The notes under the pieces were generated by a model, which worked only from the letters and a program-made list of their open reading frames with translations, searched no databases and was not told the DNA's origin. Of a stretch of DNA of 64,000 nucleotides, positions 9,806 through 19,378 are shown in pieces. The translations under genes were made by a program, and so were the position numbers. Each line of letters starts with the position of its first letter. The first letter of the stretch is position 1. The stretch is from Christensenellaceae bacterium Phil7 (lineage in GTDB: Bacteria; Bacillota; Clostridia; Christensenellales; CAG-138), in contig MSGV01000029.1 in the NCBI GenBank assembly GCA_001940845.1, forward strand, positions 1 through 64,000. Reading direction: 5' to 3'.

Positions 9806-10514
9806 CGAGTATAATTCTGATTACATGGCCAGGCGTGCAAAGCTTGCCTCCAAGTTCGGTGCAGCATCTCCCGGTACTCTAAAGGAAGCTGCAAGTCCTT
9901 CTTTGAACTCGGAAAGAAATCGTCCTTCCGACTCAATAAGGGTACGCTCTTCCTCCGCTTCATACACAAACAGAGTATATTCATCCGAGAGAATTCGTTC
10001 AGGAAGCATCGCTTCCTCTGCTACATCAAAAATGGGAACCTCAAGCGGATATGGTTCCGATGGAAGTTCTTCTACTTCAGGAAGATCGTATTCACGGAAT
10101 TCAGCTTATGATGCGGTACACAGAAATACCAGGTTTGCAACCAGGGATTCAAGCGCTCATAAAATAGAGCAGCTTCCGAATGAGCGCATAGAAGCTCAAG
10201 AAGAGCAAAAACCCGGCATTTCGGAACGAATTGCTGCTTATATTAGAACAACTTATGCAGTGCCGAAAGCCGTAATCGTATGCTTGGTTCTCGTGTTGGC
10301 ACTCTCGTTGTGTATACCACTCATCGGATCGCATAATAAGTCAGTTGCCCAAAACGAATTGAATGGTATTAACCAGCAGATTAAGGATGCGGACCACGAG
10401 ATTGCAGAACTGAACGAAGCATATCTATGCTCGATAGACAGCAACGAAGCATGTGCTGCTGCCTCGGAAGCCGGTATGAAAAGAAATGCGCAATGCATAC
10501 CGATTCATCCATAG
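9798..10514 (+). CDS. FtsL-like division protein with long Ser/Arg-rich N-terminal tail
   Basis: Position between rsmH and spoVD; about 150 aa Ser/Arg-rich tail, one TM (AVIVCLVLVLALSLCIPLIG), then coiled-coil-like segment. Confidence 0.7.
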   Translation: MSSEYNSDYMARRAKLASKFGAASPGTLKEAASPSLNSERNRPSDSIRVRSSSASYTNRVYSSERIRSGSIASSATSKMGTSSGYGSDGSSSTSGRSYSRNSAYDAVHRNTRFATRDSSAHKIEQLPNERIEAQEEQKPGISERIAAYIRTTYAVPKAVIVCLVLVLALSLCIPLIGSHNKSVAQNELNGINQQIKDADHEIAELNEAYLCSIDSNEACAAASEAGMKRNAQCIPIHP

Positions 10515-10615
10515 ATCGTCAGCTAGGCTCATTGCGTAATTCCGTAAATGGGCCATAATTCTAAGGAATTGGCGTTCTTATAAGCTTCCGATTCCAAGAT
10601 CGTTGAGGTATTAGA

Positions 10616-12787
10616 ATGAATAAAAGGACAAATGGCAAAATATCCGGAAAATTGAATTTGAAACGCGCTTCAAGCCAATCGAAACGCATAATTGCATTGG
10701 AGCGTGTCCTTATTGGCCTATTTGCTGTCATCATTTGTCACATATTCTATATCTCTGTCATAGTTGGCAAATCACGCGTAGAAACGGCAGTAAAACAATG
10801 GACTCATGAATCAGCACTCGCTGCCAGCCGAGGAGAAATTGTTGATTGCAATGGAAAAGTGATTGCCACCAACGGCACTGTCTATAAGGTTGTACTATGG
10901 CCCAAAAGCGTTGGCAAGGGAGATGCAGATCGAGTCGCAAATGAACTTGCAAGCCTTTTTGATCTCGATTATGATACTATTTACAAGCGTGCAACAGATA
11001 AAACGCGCGGCGAATATACAATCAAGCGACAGGTTGATGCCGCTACAATTGAAAAACTCCGACTTTTAAAACTCAGCGGAGTCGGCATTTTAAATGACAG
11101 TAAGCGGTACTATCCGTATGGTACTCTGCTTTCCCAGGTAATCGGATTCACTACAAGGGATAATGCCGGACAAAGCGGACTGGAGCTTGCGCTGGACAAA
11201 TATCTGACCGGTCAGGATGGTAAGATAATTATAGAAACCGATAGCAGGGGCAATCCCCTTCCCTATACTGGGAGCTATAACGAAGATCCAATCAATGGTT
11301 CAAAGGTCGTTCTGACTATTGATCAAGTCATTCAAAGCTATCTTGAAAATGCACTTGAAGAGGCCTTGCGTGTCAATAACGCTAAGGATGCTCAGGGCAT
11401 TATAATTGATGTCAATAGTGGCGCAATCAAAGCGATGTCCACAAAGCCCGATTATGATCCTAATGATCCGCCAAGAAGTGACTTGGAATTGTTGGCCTCA
11501 TTATCACGCAACCGCATCGTTACGGATGCCTATGAACCCGGTTCAACATTCAAGATCCTGACCCTTGCCTCTGCGCTCGATTCCGGCAATGTGGATTTAA
11601 ATTCCAATTTCTTCTGCAACGGGGGTTACATCGTAAATGGTGAGCGCATAAAATGCTGGAGGCACGCCGGACACGGAAGTCAGAATCTGACCACTGCAAC
11701 CGAAAATTCCTGCAACTGCTGTTTCATGCAGCTTGCGCTCCGCATGGGCAAGGAGGAATTTTACGATTATTTGTACGCATTCGGTTTGGGTCAGAAAACG
11801 GGAGAATTCTTTGATGGAGAATCATCCGGTATCGTGACTCACGAAAAATACATAACCGATAACGACTTGGCCCGCATTGGTTTTGGGCAGAGCATTGCTG
11901 TTACCCCCATCCAGCTTGCCGCCGCAATCTCTGCGGCCGTTAATGGCGGATATCTATACACGCCCTATATCGTGCAGCAAATTGTTGCTGCCGATGGTAC
12001 GGTTATAGATGAAGCTAATCCCTCCCCCGTACGGCAGGTCATCAGCAGCGAGGCATCCCAACTCGTAAGGCAGATTCTCCAAAGCGTTGTTGATAATGGA
12101 ACCGGCCGAAATTGCCAGATCGAGGGCTATTTTGTTGGCGGAAAAACAGGCACAGCGCAAAAATATGATGAGTACGGCCGAGTATCAGCAGGCAGCTACA
12201 TATGTTCATTTGTTGGCTTTGCCCCTGCTGATGATCCCCAATATCTCTGTCTCATTCTCGTCGATGAGCCTAAAGTCGGACAAATTTTCGGCAGCACCGT
12301 TGCCGCTCCGTTTGTCCGCAGAGTACTTTCCGAAATACTGCCGTATTCAGGAATAGAGCCCTCTCATCTTTCGGAAACGGTTGTTATCCCCGATGTTACC
12401 GGTTTAACTGCGAATGAAGCAAACAAGCTGCTTCAGGAATCCGGTCTGGAAGGAATATATGAGTGTGATAATGTTGTAACGCTTCAGATTCCCGCCGCCG
12501 GCCAAAGTGTTGTAAAGGGTTCTACGGTACTTCTTTATACCGGTTATGAAGGTGTAAATGATTTGGATGATAATCCGCAGCCACTTATGGTTAAAGTTCC
12601 TGAGCTATACGGAATGACCGCCGTTGAAGCTTATAATGCTTTAAATGCTGTCGGACTCATTATGGCATCCGATCCCGAAGATCCTTATGGATATGTTCTC
12701 TCTCAAGATATCCCTTACAACCAGGAGGTCGAATACGGCTCTACGATAACGCTCACCTTTGGATATCCCACTGGCAGCGGACAATAA
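10616..12787 (+). CDS. spoVD: class B penicillin-binding protein with two PASTA domains (SpoVD/FtsI-like)
   Basis: YEPGSTFKILTLASAL (SxxK), SCN region NSCNCCFMQ, GGKTGTAQK (KTG); C-terminal PASTA repeats VVIPDVTGLTANEANKLLQESGL and VKVPELYGMTAVEAYNALNAVGL. Confidence 0.93.
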   Translation: MNKRTNGKISGKLNLKRASSQSKRIIALERVLIGLFAVIICHIFYISVIVGKSRVETAVKQWTHESALAASRGEIVDCNGKVIATNGTVYKVVLWPKSVGKGDADRVANELASLFDLDYDTIYKRATDKTRGEYTIKRQVDAATIEKLRLLKLSGVGILNDSKRYYPYGTLLSQVIGFTTRDNAGQSGLELALDKYLTGQDGKIIIETDSRGNPLPYTGSYNEDPINGSKVVLTIDQVIQSYLENALEEALRVNNAKDAQGIIIDVNSGAIKAMSTKPDYDPNDPPRSDLELLASLSRNRIVTDAYEPGSTFKILTLASALDSGNVDLNSNFFCNGGYIVNGERIKCWRHAGHGSQNLTTATENSCNCCFMQLALRMGKEEFYDYLYAFGLGQKTGEFFDGESSGIVTHEKYITDNDLARIGFGQSIAVTPIQLAAAISAAVNGGYLYTPYIVQQIVAADGTVIDEANPSPVRQVISSEASQLVRQILQSVVDNGTGRNCQIEGYFVGGKTGTAQKYDEYGRVSAGSYICSFVGFAPADDPQYLCLILVDEPKVGQIFGSTVAAPFVRRVLSEILPYSGIEPSHLSETVVIPDVTGLTANEANKLLQESGLEGIYECDNVVTLQIPAAGQSVVKGSTVLLYTGYEGVNDLDDNPQPLMVKVPELYGMTAVEAYNALNAVGLIMASDPEDPYGYVLSQDIPYNQEVEYGSTITLTFGYPTGSGQ

Positions 12788-12833
12788 ACTCTGTGTTTTA
12801 ATTAGAAAAACTTTTGCAAAGGACAGTGATATT

Positions 12834-14285
12834 ATGTTACTCAGCAGACTTTCAAGAAATATAAATTGCATGATGATTGGAGAAGATCGCGACATCAATC
12901 GCATTGAGTATGATTCTCGCCGTATTGAGCCCGGTAATCTGTTTGTATGCGTAAACGGAACCTATCAGGATGGTCATAAGTATGCGGAGGCAGCGATTAA
13001 AAACGGTGCTGCAGCCTTACTCTGCGAGCATGAAATGCCATATTCCATTCCACAGATCATTGTTCCAAATACTCGAATCGCAATGGCAGAAATGGCCGCC
13101 GAGCTATATAATCAGCCTGCAAAGGGTATCACCATTATAGGTATTACAGGAACCAACGGTAAGACGACGACAACATATATGTTAAAAAGCATATTTGAAC
13201 GCGCCGGACATAGATGCGGTATCATAGGCACGATAAGGAATATGGTCGGCAATGCCGTTATACCCACCTCACATACAACCCCTGAAAGTGTTGAATTGAT
13301 GAGGATATTCCGCATTATGCGTGATGCCGGAGTGGATGTGATCATAATGGAGGTTAGCTCTCAAGCGCTCGATCAGCATCGTGCGCATGGTATTGAATTC
13401 ACCATCGGAGGATTCACCAATCTTACCCAGGACCATCTCGATTATCACAAGACCATCGAAAACTACCTGAACGCGAAGCGGATTATGTTTGAAAACACTA
13501 AGTTCGCCATTGTAAATGCCGATGATCCGCACAGCATGCCTTTGATCGATGGGCTAAGCTTGGGCAGCCTAACATATGGCATTCGAAACGCAAACGCTGA
13601 TATAAAGGCGATCAACATCGATATTCACGCAAAAGGAGTTGAATTTGATCTGATAGCAGATAAGGATAGTATGCACCTGAATGTGAATCTGCCCGGACTG
13701 TTTAACGTTTATAATGCGCTTCTGGCTGCTGCGATTTCGCTTAAGCTCGGAGTGGACCAAAGCAGCATAAGGGATGGTCTTGCAAGCGTGACAGGCGTTT
13801 CCGGAAGAATGGAATCTCTGAATACAGATGGTTTTAATTTCTCCGTTATTCTGGATTTTGCACACACTCCCGATGGACTGATGAACCTGCTTTCCTCCGT
13901 TCATGAATTTGCTAAGGGGCGGATAATTACGGTATTTGGCTGCGGCGGCGATAAGGACAAGACCAAGCGGCCAATCATGGGCGAAATGGCTGGGATGTAT
14001 TCCGATCTATGCGTTGTAACAAGCGATAATCCACGTACGGAAAATCCCATGCAGATCATAGAGATGGTTCTTGACGGCGTGAAGAGAACAAAATGCGAAT
14101 TTATTGTTATTGAGAACCGCCATGACGCTATAAAATATGCTCTTGAAACCGCAAAAACCAATGATGTCATTGTTCTCGCAGGCAAGGGTCATGAGACCTA
14201 TCAAGAGATAAATGGCATAAAGCATCCTTTTGACGAGAAGATCATCGTCGAAGAGCTGCTTAATGAAATGCGCAGAAAGGATTGA
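12834..14285 (+). CDS. murE: UDP-N-acetylmuramoyl-tripeptide synthetase family (MurE)
   Basis: ITGTNGKTTTTYMLKSI, EVSSQALDQHRAHGIEF, DNPRTENPMQIIEMV; ATG 12834 with AAAGGA upstream. Confidence 0.95.
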   Translation: MLLSRLSRNINCMMIGEDRDINRIEYDSRRIEPGNLFVCVNGTYQDGHKYAEAAIKNGAAALLCEHEMPYSIPQIIVPNTRIAMAEMAAELYNQPAKGITIIGITGTNGKTTTTYMLKSIFERAGHRCGIIGTIRNMVGNAVIPTSHTTPESVELMRIFRIMRDAGVDVIIMEVSSQALDQHRAHGIEFTIGGFTNLTQDHLDYHKTIENYLNAKRIMFENTKFAIVNADDPHSMPLIDGLSLGSLTYGIRNANADIKAINIDIHAKGVEFDLIADKDSMHLNVNLPGLFNVYNALLAAAISLKLGVDQSSIRDGLASVTGVSGRMESLNTDGFNFSVILDFAHTPDGLMNLLSSVHEFAKGRIITVFGCGGDKDKTKRPIMGEMAGMYSDLCVVTSDNPRTENPMQIIEMVLDGVKRTKCEFIVIENRHDAIKYALETAKTNDVIVLAGKGHETYQEINGIKHPFDEKIIVEELLNEMRRKD

Positions 14286-15316
14286 TTATTAATATTATGC
14301 AAAGGATGATTTTTGCTTTTGTAGCCGCTGCAGCGATCGTAATGCTGCTTGCGCCTCTATTCATTCCCATGCTCAGGCGCATGAAGTTCGGACAAGTTGA
14401 ACGTGCCGAAGGGCCCCATGCTCATTCAGCGAAGGAGGGAACTCCTACCATGGGAGGAGTTATGTTCGTCATTGCAATCGTCGTTGCAGCGATCATATTC
14501 TCAATATTTGATATCGCAATGCATTTCTCCATACCCGCAATATTGATGATGGTTGCATTTGGGTTGGTCGGATTTCTTGATGATTTCATCAAAGTGAAGC
14601 GCAAGCGCAACCTTGGGCTGCGTGCATACCAGAAAATAATTGCACAGCTTCTGCTTTCCTTTGCGGTTGCTTATTATGCATATAAGAGCGAATTCATAGG
14701 CTCAACCCTCTTCGATCCAATATTTGGAGAGATCGAAATGGGCTGGGGTTATATTCCATTCATAATGTTTGTTGTTATCGCCATTGTCAATAGTGCGAAC
14801 CTAACCGATGGATTGGACGGATTGCTTTCCGGGGTCTCCCTCGTCTACTCTATTGCAATGGGTGTACTCTTTCTGTATTTTGCAGGTGTCTTTAATAGCA
14901 GCTTTGCAAACGGACCACTGTTCGTTGCACGCAGCGATGGCATGATATCCATGGCCGTTTTCGCATTTGCCGTTGCAGGTGGCTGTACCGGTTTTCTAAA
15001 ATCCAACAGCTATCCGGCAAAAGTTTTCATGGGCGATACTGGCTCTATGGCGCTTGGAGGAGCGATGAGCGCAATGGTCATATATTCCCGTTCTCCGTTT
15101 CTATTCCTGCTCATGGGCATATGCATAGTTGCCTCTGCCGTAAGCGATGTTCTTCAGGTGGGCTCCTATAAGCTGCGGCATGGCAAGCGAATTTTTAAAA
15201 TGGCACCCCTGCATCACCATTTTGAATTGCTCGGTTACCCGGAGACCAAGATAGTAACCGGCTATATGATCACAACTGCAATCACATGCATGATTGCACT
15301 CGCACTCTTCCTATAG
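14282..15316 (+). CDS. mraY: phospho-N-acetylmuramoyl-pentapeptide-transferase
   Basis: HSAKEGTPTMGGVMFV, LTDGLDGLLSGVS, FMGDTGSMALGGA, APLHHHFELLG; start ambiguous (TTG 14282 or ATG 14297). Confidence 0.96.
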   Translation: MIINIMQRMIFAFVAAAAIVMLLAPLFIPMLRRMKFGQVERAEGPHAHSAKEGTPTMGGVMFVIAIVVAAIIFSIFDIAMHFSIPAILMMVAFGLVGFLDDFIKVKRKRNLGLRAYQKIIAQLLLSFAVAYYAYKSEFIGSTLFDPIFGEIEMGWGYIPFIMFVVIAIVNSANLTDGLDGLLSGVSLVYSIAMGVLFLYFAGVFNSSFANGPLFVARSDGMISMAVFAFAVAGGCTGFLKSNSYPAKVFMGDTGSMALGGAMSAMVIYSRSPFLFLLMGICIVASAVSDVLQVGSYKLRHGKRIFKMAPLHHHFELLGYPETKIVTGYMITTAITCMIALALFL

Positions 15317-15413
15317 TTCAAAAAAGAGGCTAAACTGTTATTAATTGGCTTCTCAGTAAATAAACTGATACAGAGTTTAGATTTCTTGACCCTGAATAAG
15401 GAGCAATATATTC

Positions 15414-16781
15414 ATGAAGAAAAAGACTGCACTCATAGTCGGTATGGCCAAAAGCGGAATTGCATCTGCCATACTACTATATAAAAACGGTTATAATGTA
15501 ATAATAAATGATCAGAAACCCGAAATTGAAGGACTTTCGGATGCCCTCGCCGATATTAAATATGCGGATAAGCTGGGTATTGCCCCCGAAACCCTTCTGA
15601 ACGATATCGATCTTATGGTGCTATCACCGGTCATACCCATATTCAGTTCATTTGTTAAGAATGCAATAGCTATGGGAATTGAAGTCATAGGGGAAATCGA
15701 ACTGGGGTATCGATATAGCAGCAGAGGAGCGAAGTTTGTCTGTATTGGAGGTACCAACGGTAAAACGACAACTACGACTCTTACAGGCGAGATATTTAAA
15801 GCATATCATGAAAAACTCGGTCACGGCCACGCATTCGTTCTCGGCAACATAGGCGTCCCAATTACAGCTCATGCTCTTGAAACAATGCCTGGAGATACTA
15901 TCGTAGCTGAGACCGCCGCACTGCAATTCGAGAGCATTGATACCTTTCGCTGCAATGCGGCAGGGCTTCTAAACATAACAGAGGATCATATAAACAGATT
16001 TGGCAGCATGGAAGCCTATATAGCGGCAAAAATGCGAATGTTTGAAAATCAAACTGAAAATGATTTTGCTGCGCTAAATGCAGATGATCCAATAGTTGCA
16101 TCTGCCAAAACAAAGGCCCGAAAGCTCTTCTTTTCTCGTACTGTCGAAGTTAATGAAGGCGCTTTCGTGCGTGATGGAATGATAATATTCCGTATGAACG
16201 GAAACGAAACGCAGCTCATTCCTTCTGATGAGCTTGGCATCATTGGCGGACATAATCTTGAAAACGCACTTTGTGCTGTATGCCTAAGCATGGCAATGGG
16301 AGTTCCGGCAGATATCATTAGGAATATTATGCGTGCCTTTAAGGGAGTTGAGCATAGAATCGAATACACCCGAACATACCAAGGAGTGGTATTCTATAAT
16401 GATTCAAAGGGAACCAATCCCGAATCAACGATAAAGGCTGTCGAGGCAATGAAACAGCCTACTATTCTCCTGCTTGGTGCAGGCAATTATGATAAGCAGA
16501 GCGACTATCGTCCCGTATTCCGCTGTTTCAATGGTATGGTGAAGGCATGCATAGTAAATGGCTCAAATACAGAAGCAATTTTGAAAGCCGCCCATGACGA
16601 AGGATACGAGAATATCCATGCCTGTATTGGCGGGCTCGATGAAATGATTTATGAAGCCGTTAAAATTGCTACGCCCGGAGATGCTGTACTGCTTTCCCCA
16701 GCTTGCGCAAGCTGGGGCATGTTCAAAGATTATGAAGAGCGCGGAAAGGTATTTAAGGATATCGTTAACGCCCTAAAATAA
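15414..16781 (+). CDS. murD: UDP-N-acetylmuramoylalanine--D-glutamate ligase
   Basis: GGTNGKTTTTTLTGEI, FKGVEHRIEYTRTYQGVVFYNDSKGTNPEST, LSPACASWGMFKDYEERG. Confidence 0.96.
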   Translation: MKKKTALIVGMAKSGIASAILLYKNGYNVIINDQKPEIEGLSDALADIKYADKLGIAPETLLNDIDLMVLSPVIPIFSSFVKNAIAMGIEVIGEIELGYRYSSRGAKFVCIGGTNGKTTTTTLTGEIFKAYHEKLGHGHAFVLGNIGVPITAHALETMPGDTIVAETAALQFESIDTFRCNAAGLLNITEDHINRFGSMEAYIAAKMRMFENQTENDFAALNADDPIVASAKTKARKLFFSRTVEVNEGAFVRDGMIIFRMNGNETQLIPSDELGIIGGHNLENALCAVCLSMAMGVPADIIRNIMRAFKGVEHRIEYTRTYQGVVFYNDSKGTNPESTIKAVEAMKQPTILLLGAGNYDKQSDYRPVFRCFNGMVKACIVNGSNTEAILKAAHDEGYENIHACIGGLDEMIYEAVKIATPGDAVLLSPACASWGMFKDYEERGKVFKDIVNALK

Positions 16782-16822
16782 TAGATGGAATTCGCCTAAT
16801 TAACGGATTGACAGAGGTGTAA

Positions 16823-18037
16823 ATGAAGAACAATATCGTCAGCAATCGAAGATTGAAGATGCAGGGGCTCAAAAAAAGGCTGTCCCTCGGTTCTGCGCAG
16901 AAGATCGAGCTGCCTTCTGTCGCTAAACACGAGCTTGATTACCCTCTGTTGATAGCGATCATATGCATCTGTGCATTTGGAATCGTGATGCTTTTTTCCG
17001 CGAGTTATTATTATGCTGAGCAATACTTGGGTGATGGTTTGCACTATGTGCGCAATCAGCTAGGCTATCTCATTGTTGGTATAGGCATAATGATAGGAAT
17101 TTCTCACATTCCATATACAACTTATTCAAAGCCATTGGTTTACTGGGGATTATACTTCTTTCTTCTCGTAATTCTAGGTGCCGTACTCGTCGTAGGATCA
17201 ACCTTGCAAGGTGCCACGCGCTGGCTTAATCTTGGCTTCATATCAATACAGCCATCAGAGTTCGCTAAATTCATTCTTGCGATTCTACTGGCGGCTTTGA
17301 TGACGAAATATAAGCAAAAAGTCAAAACCTTTGGAGGATTGATTCTCCTTGGCTTGCTGATAGCAGTGCCGGCAGTATTGATTTATTTCCAACCAAATCT
17401 TTCAATGCTGATAATTGTTCTCTTCAACTTTATTATCCTTGCACTTGTTGGAGGCTGTGATTGGAAACAGGTTCTAGGCTGCTGCATCGTAGGCGGAGCA
17501 GCGATGATTATCTACTTAAAGACGGGTGATAACTATCAATCCCAGCGCTTCGCTTTGATGAACATGAGTTGGGAAGAGCTTCAAAAACTATCAGGCGATG
17601 AAGCCTTTCAGATCGTCCAGTCATTATACGCTTTCGCAAATGGCGGCCCCTTTGGGCAGGGCTTTGATGCCAGCCGACAAAAACTCCTATTCCTCCCCTA
17701 CCGCGAAAGCGACTATATTCTTCCAATAATTGCCGAAGAATTGGGCTTCGTTGGCGTTCTTTTATTGATGCTCGCGTATTTATACATAATTCATAGAGGA
17801 TTGAAAATAGCAAGGAACTGTCCCGAACGTTTCGGCTCACTTCTTGCTGTTGGAATGACCATTGCGCTTGCAGTGCAGGTGCTCATCAACGCTGCTGTGG
17901 TTTCAAACTTTTTTCCGGCAACCGGGCAGACACTGCCATTCATAAGTTCAGGCGGTACTTCGCTTCTTGCTTTTATGATGGCTATGGGTGTGCTGCTCAA
18001 TATTTCCAGATACACAGAAAAGAACAAGGTTAAATAG
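16823..18037 (+). CDS. ftsW: FtsW/RodA/SpoVE family lipid II polymerase
   Basis: GATRWLNLGFISIQPSEFAKFILAI, ESDYILPIIAEELGFVG, TGQTLPFISSGGTSLLA. Confidence 0.95.
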   Translation: MKNNIVSNRRLKMQGLKKRLSLGSAQKIELPSVAKHELDYPLLIAIICICAFGIVMLFSASYYYAEQYLGDGLHYVRNQLGYLIVGIGIMIGISHIPYTTYSKPLVYWGLYFFLLVILGAVLVVGSTLQGATRWLNLGFISIQPSEFAKFILAILLAALMTKYKQKVKTFGGLILLGLLIAVPAVLIYFQPNLSMLIIVLFNFIILALVGGCDWKQVLGCCIVGGAAMIIYLKTGDNYQSQRFALMNMSWEELQKLSGDEAFQIVQSLYAFANGGPFGQGFDASRQKLLFLPYRESDYILPIIAEELGFVGVLLLMLAYLYIIHRGLKIARNCPERFGSLLAVGMTIALAVQVLINAAVVSNFFPATGQTLPFISSGGTSLLAFMMAMGVLLNISRYTEKNKVK

Positions 18038-18048
18038 GATTATTCGCT

Positions 18049-19218
18049 ATGGCAAACGAAAGAAAGAATAATTCAAAAAATAATGATTTATCTATCAACG
18101 ATATGCGGCGCAGCAACAGAAGGGGTTATGCCAATCCTCAAAGAGGCTCAGCATACCGCTCATCCGGCAAAAATAATCCATCAGGTGATGATGATCTGAT
18201 CTTTCCTAATGGTTCACATACCGTCAAAGCTCCTGAAAACAATACAGATGAGCGAGAAGCTGCCCCGTCTTCTGTACCCATACATCGCCGCAGGAGCTCA
18301 GGCATTTATTATCGTGATAACGTTATTCAGGATGATGAAAGCAGTATGCGCGGCAGGCGGAAGAGCAAAGAAGATGACCTTTCTGCCAATAGCATTAATG
18401 CCGGTGGCTTCAGCCACGAATCCCACAGAAAACGCGCCAATATTAGGGAGCTCCTAAAACTTCTGGCAAGTATGCTCTTGATTACAGCAATGATCTTCGG
18501 ACTGATAGCATTCTATCAAAAGCTCCATGTGAAATCCATTGCAATCATCGGCAGCTACAAGTATAGCGAAAAGCAGCTTCTCAGCAAAAGCGGACTGCAG
18601 GATGGTGCTTTTCTTCTTAGTTACAACAGAAAGGATATCGATGACCTGTTCAATAAAATCGATGATGTTACAGTTCTCGATTTTAAACGAGTATTCCCCG
18701 ATCGTTTAGAAATTCGAGTCGTTGATAAAGATGCACGTGCTGCAATACTTACCGGAAATGGCAAGTATACCATAATAAGTGCAGATGGTTATGTTATCAG
18801 CTCGGGTGCTGAATCCGCTGATGAACTCATCGTTATTAGGGGTCTCTCCGGAAAAAGTTATGCCGTTGGCAGTTATATAGATGAATCCACGCAGGATGCA
18901 TCGGAGCTTGCAGTTATTGAGCTGCTCGAAGGAATCAATGCAAGCGAGCTTGCTGACATGATAACCGCGATAGATCTATCGAATACATCCTGTGTTAAAT
19001 TTGAGATAGCCGATGAATTCACCATCGTTCTTGGAGATTGCATCGAGGCTCCCAATAATATTGAAACAGCCTCAAAGGCATATGTCATATTGAGCAAGCG
19101 ATATCCCGCCGGTGGCATAATCAATGTCTTTTCTGATTCTACAATAATTGATTTTTCTCCGACTCTATCGGCTTCAATCGATGAGCCTACGGCTCAGCCA
19201 GCCGATAATCCCGAATAA
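18049..19218 (+). CDS. ftsQ: FtsQ/DivIB-type protein (POTRA) with long Ser/Arg-rich N-terminal tail
   Basis: Single TM (LLKLLASMLLITAMIFGLIAFYQ) then POTRA-like KSIAIIGSYKYSEKQLLSKSGL; located after ftsW. Confidence 0.82.
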   Translation: MANERKNNSKNNDLSINDMRRSNRRGYANPQRGSAYRSSGKNNPSGDDDLIFPNGSHTVKAPENNTDEREAAPSSVPIHRRRSSGIYYRDNVIQDDESSMRGRRKSKEDDLSANSINAGGFSHESHRKRANIRELLKLLASMLLITAMIFGLIAFYQKLHVKSIAIIGSYKYSEKQLLSKSGLQDGAFLLSYNRKDIDDLFNKIDDVTVLDFKRVFPDRLEIRVVDKDARAAILTGNGKYTIISADGYVISSGAESADELIVIRGLSGKSYAVGSYIDESTQDASELAVIELLEGINASELADMITAIDLSNTSCVKFEIADEFTIVLGDCIEAPNNIETASKAYVILSKRYPAGGIINVFSDSTIIDFSPTLSASIDEPTAQPADNPE

Positions 19219-19250
19219 CCAAAAGATATGCAGCAATTCTAAAGCTGTCC

Positions 19251-19283
19251 TGCTGCAAAAATATGTAAAGTATTTTTGCAGCA
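19251..19283. repeat. perfect 13-bp inverted repeat (hairpin) between ftsQ and ftsA-like
   Basis: TGCTGCAAAAATA-tgtaaag-TATTTTTGCAGCA. Confidence 0.8.
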
Positions 19284-19296
19284 CCTATACAGGGTA

Positions 19297-19326
19297 TTGC
19301 CAATCTTGGCTTTATCGTGGTATAAT
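19297..19326 (+). promoter_or_regulatory. sigma-A-type promoter upstream of ftsA-like/ftsZ
   Basis: TTGCCA-N18-TATAAT, about 50 nt upstream of the start. Confidence 0.6.
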
Positions 19327-19378
19327 TATTCTTGGATAGGTTTAACCCTTCCTCGCATGGCGAATGGAGATTTTGCGT

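Noticed and set aside
16696-16717. Perfect 22-bp palindrome CCCCAGCTTGCGCAAGCTGGGG
   Set aside because: It lies inside the conserved MurD motif SPACASWGM, so coding constraint explains most of it; no flanking regulatory context.
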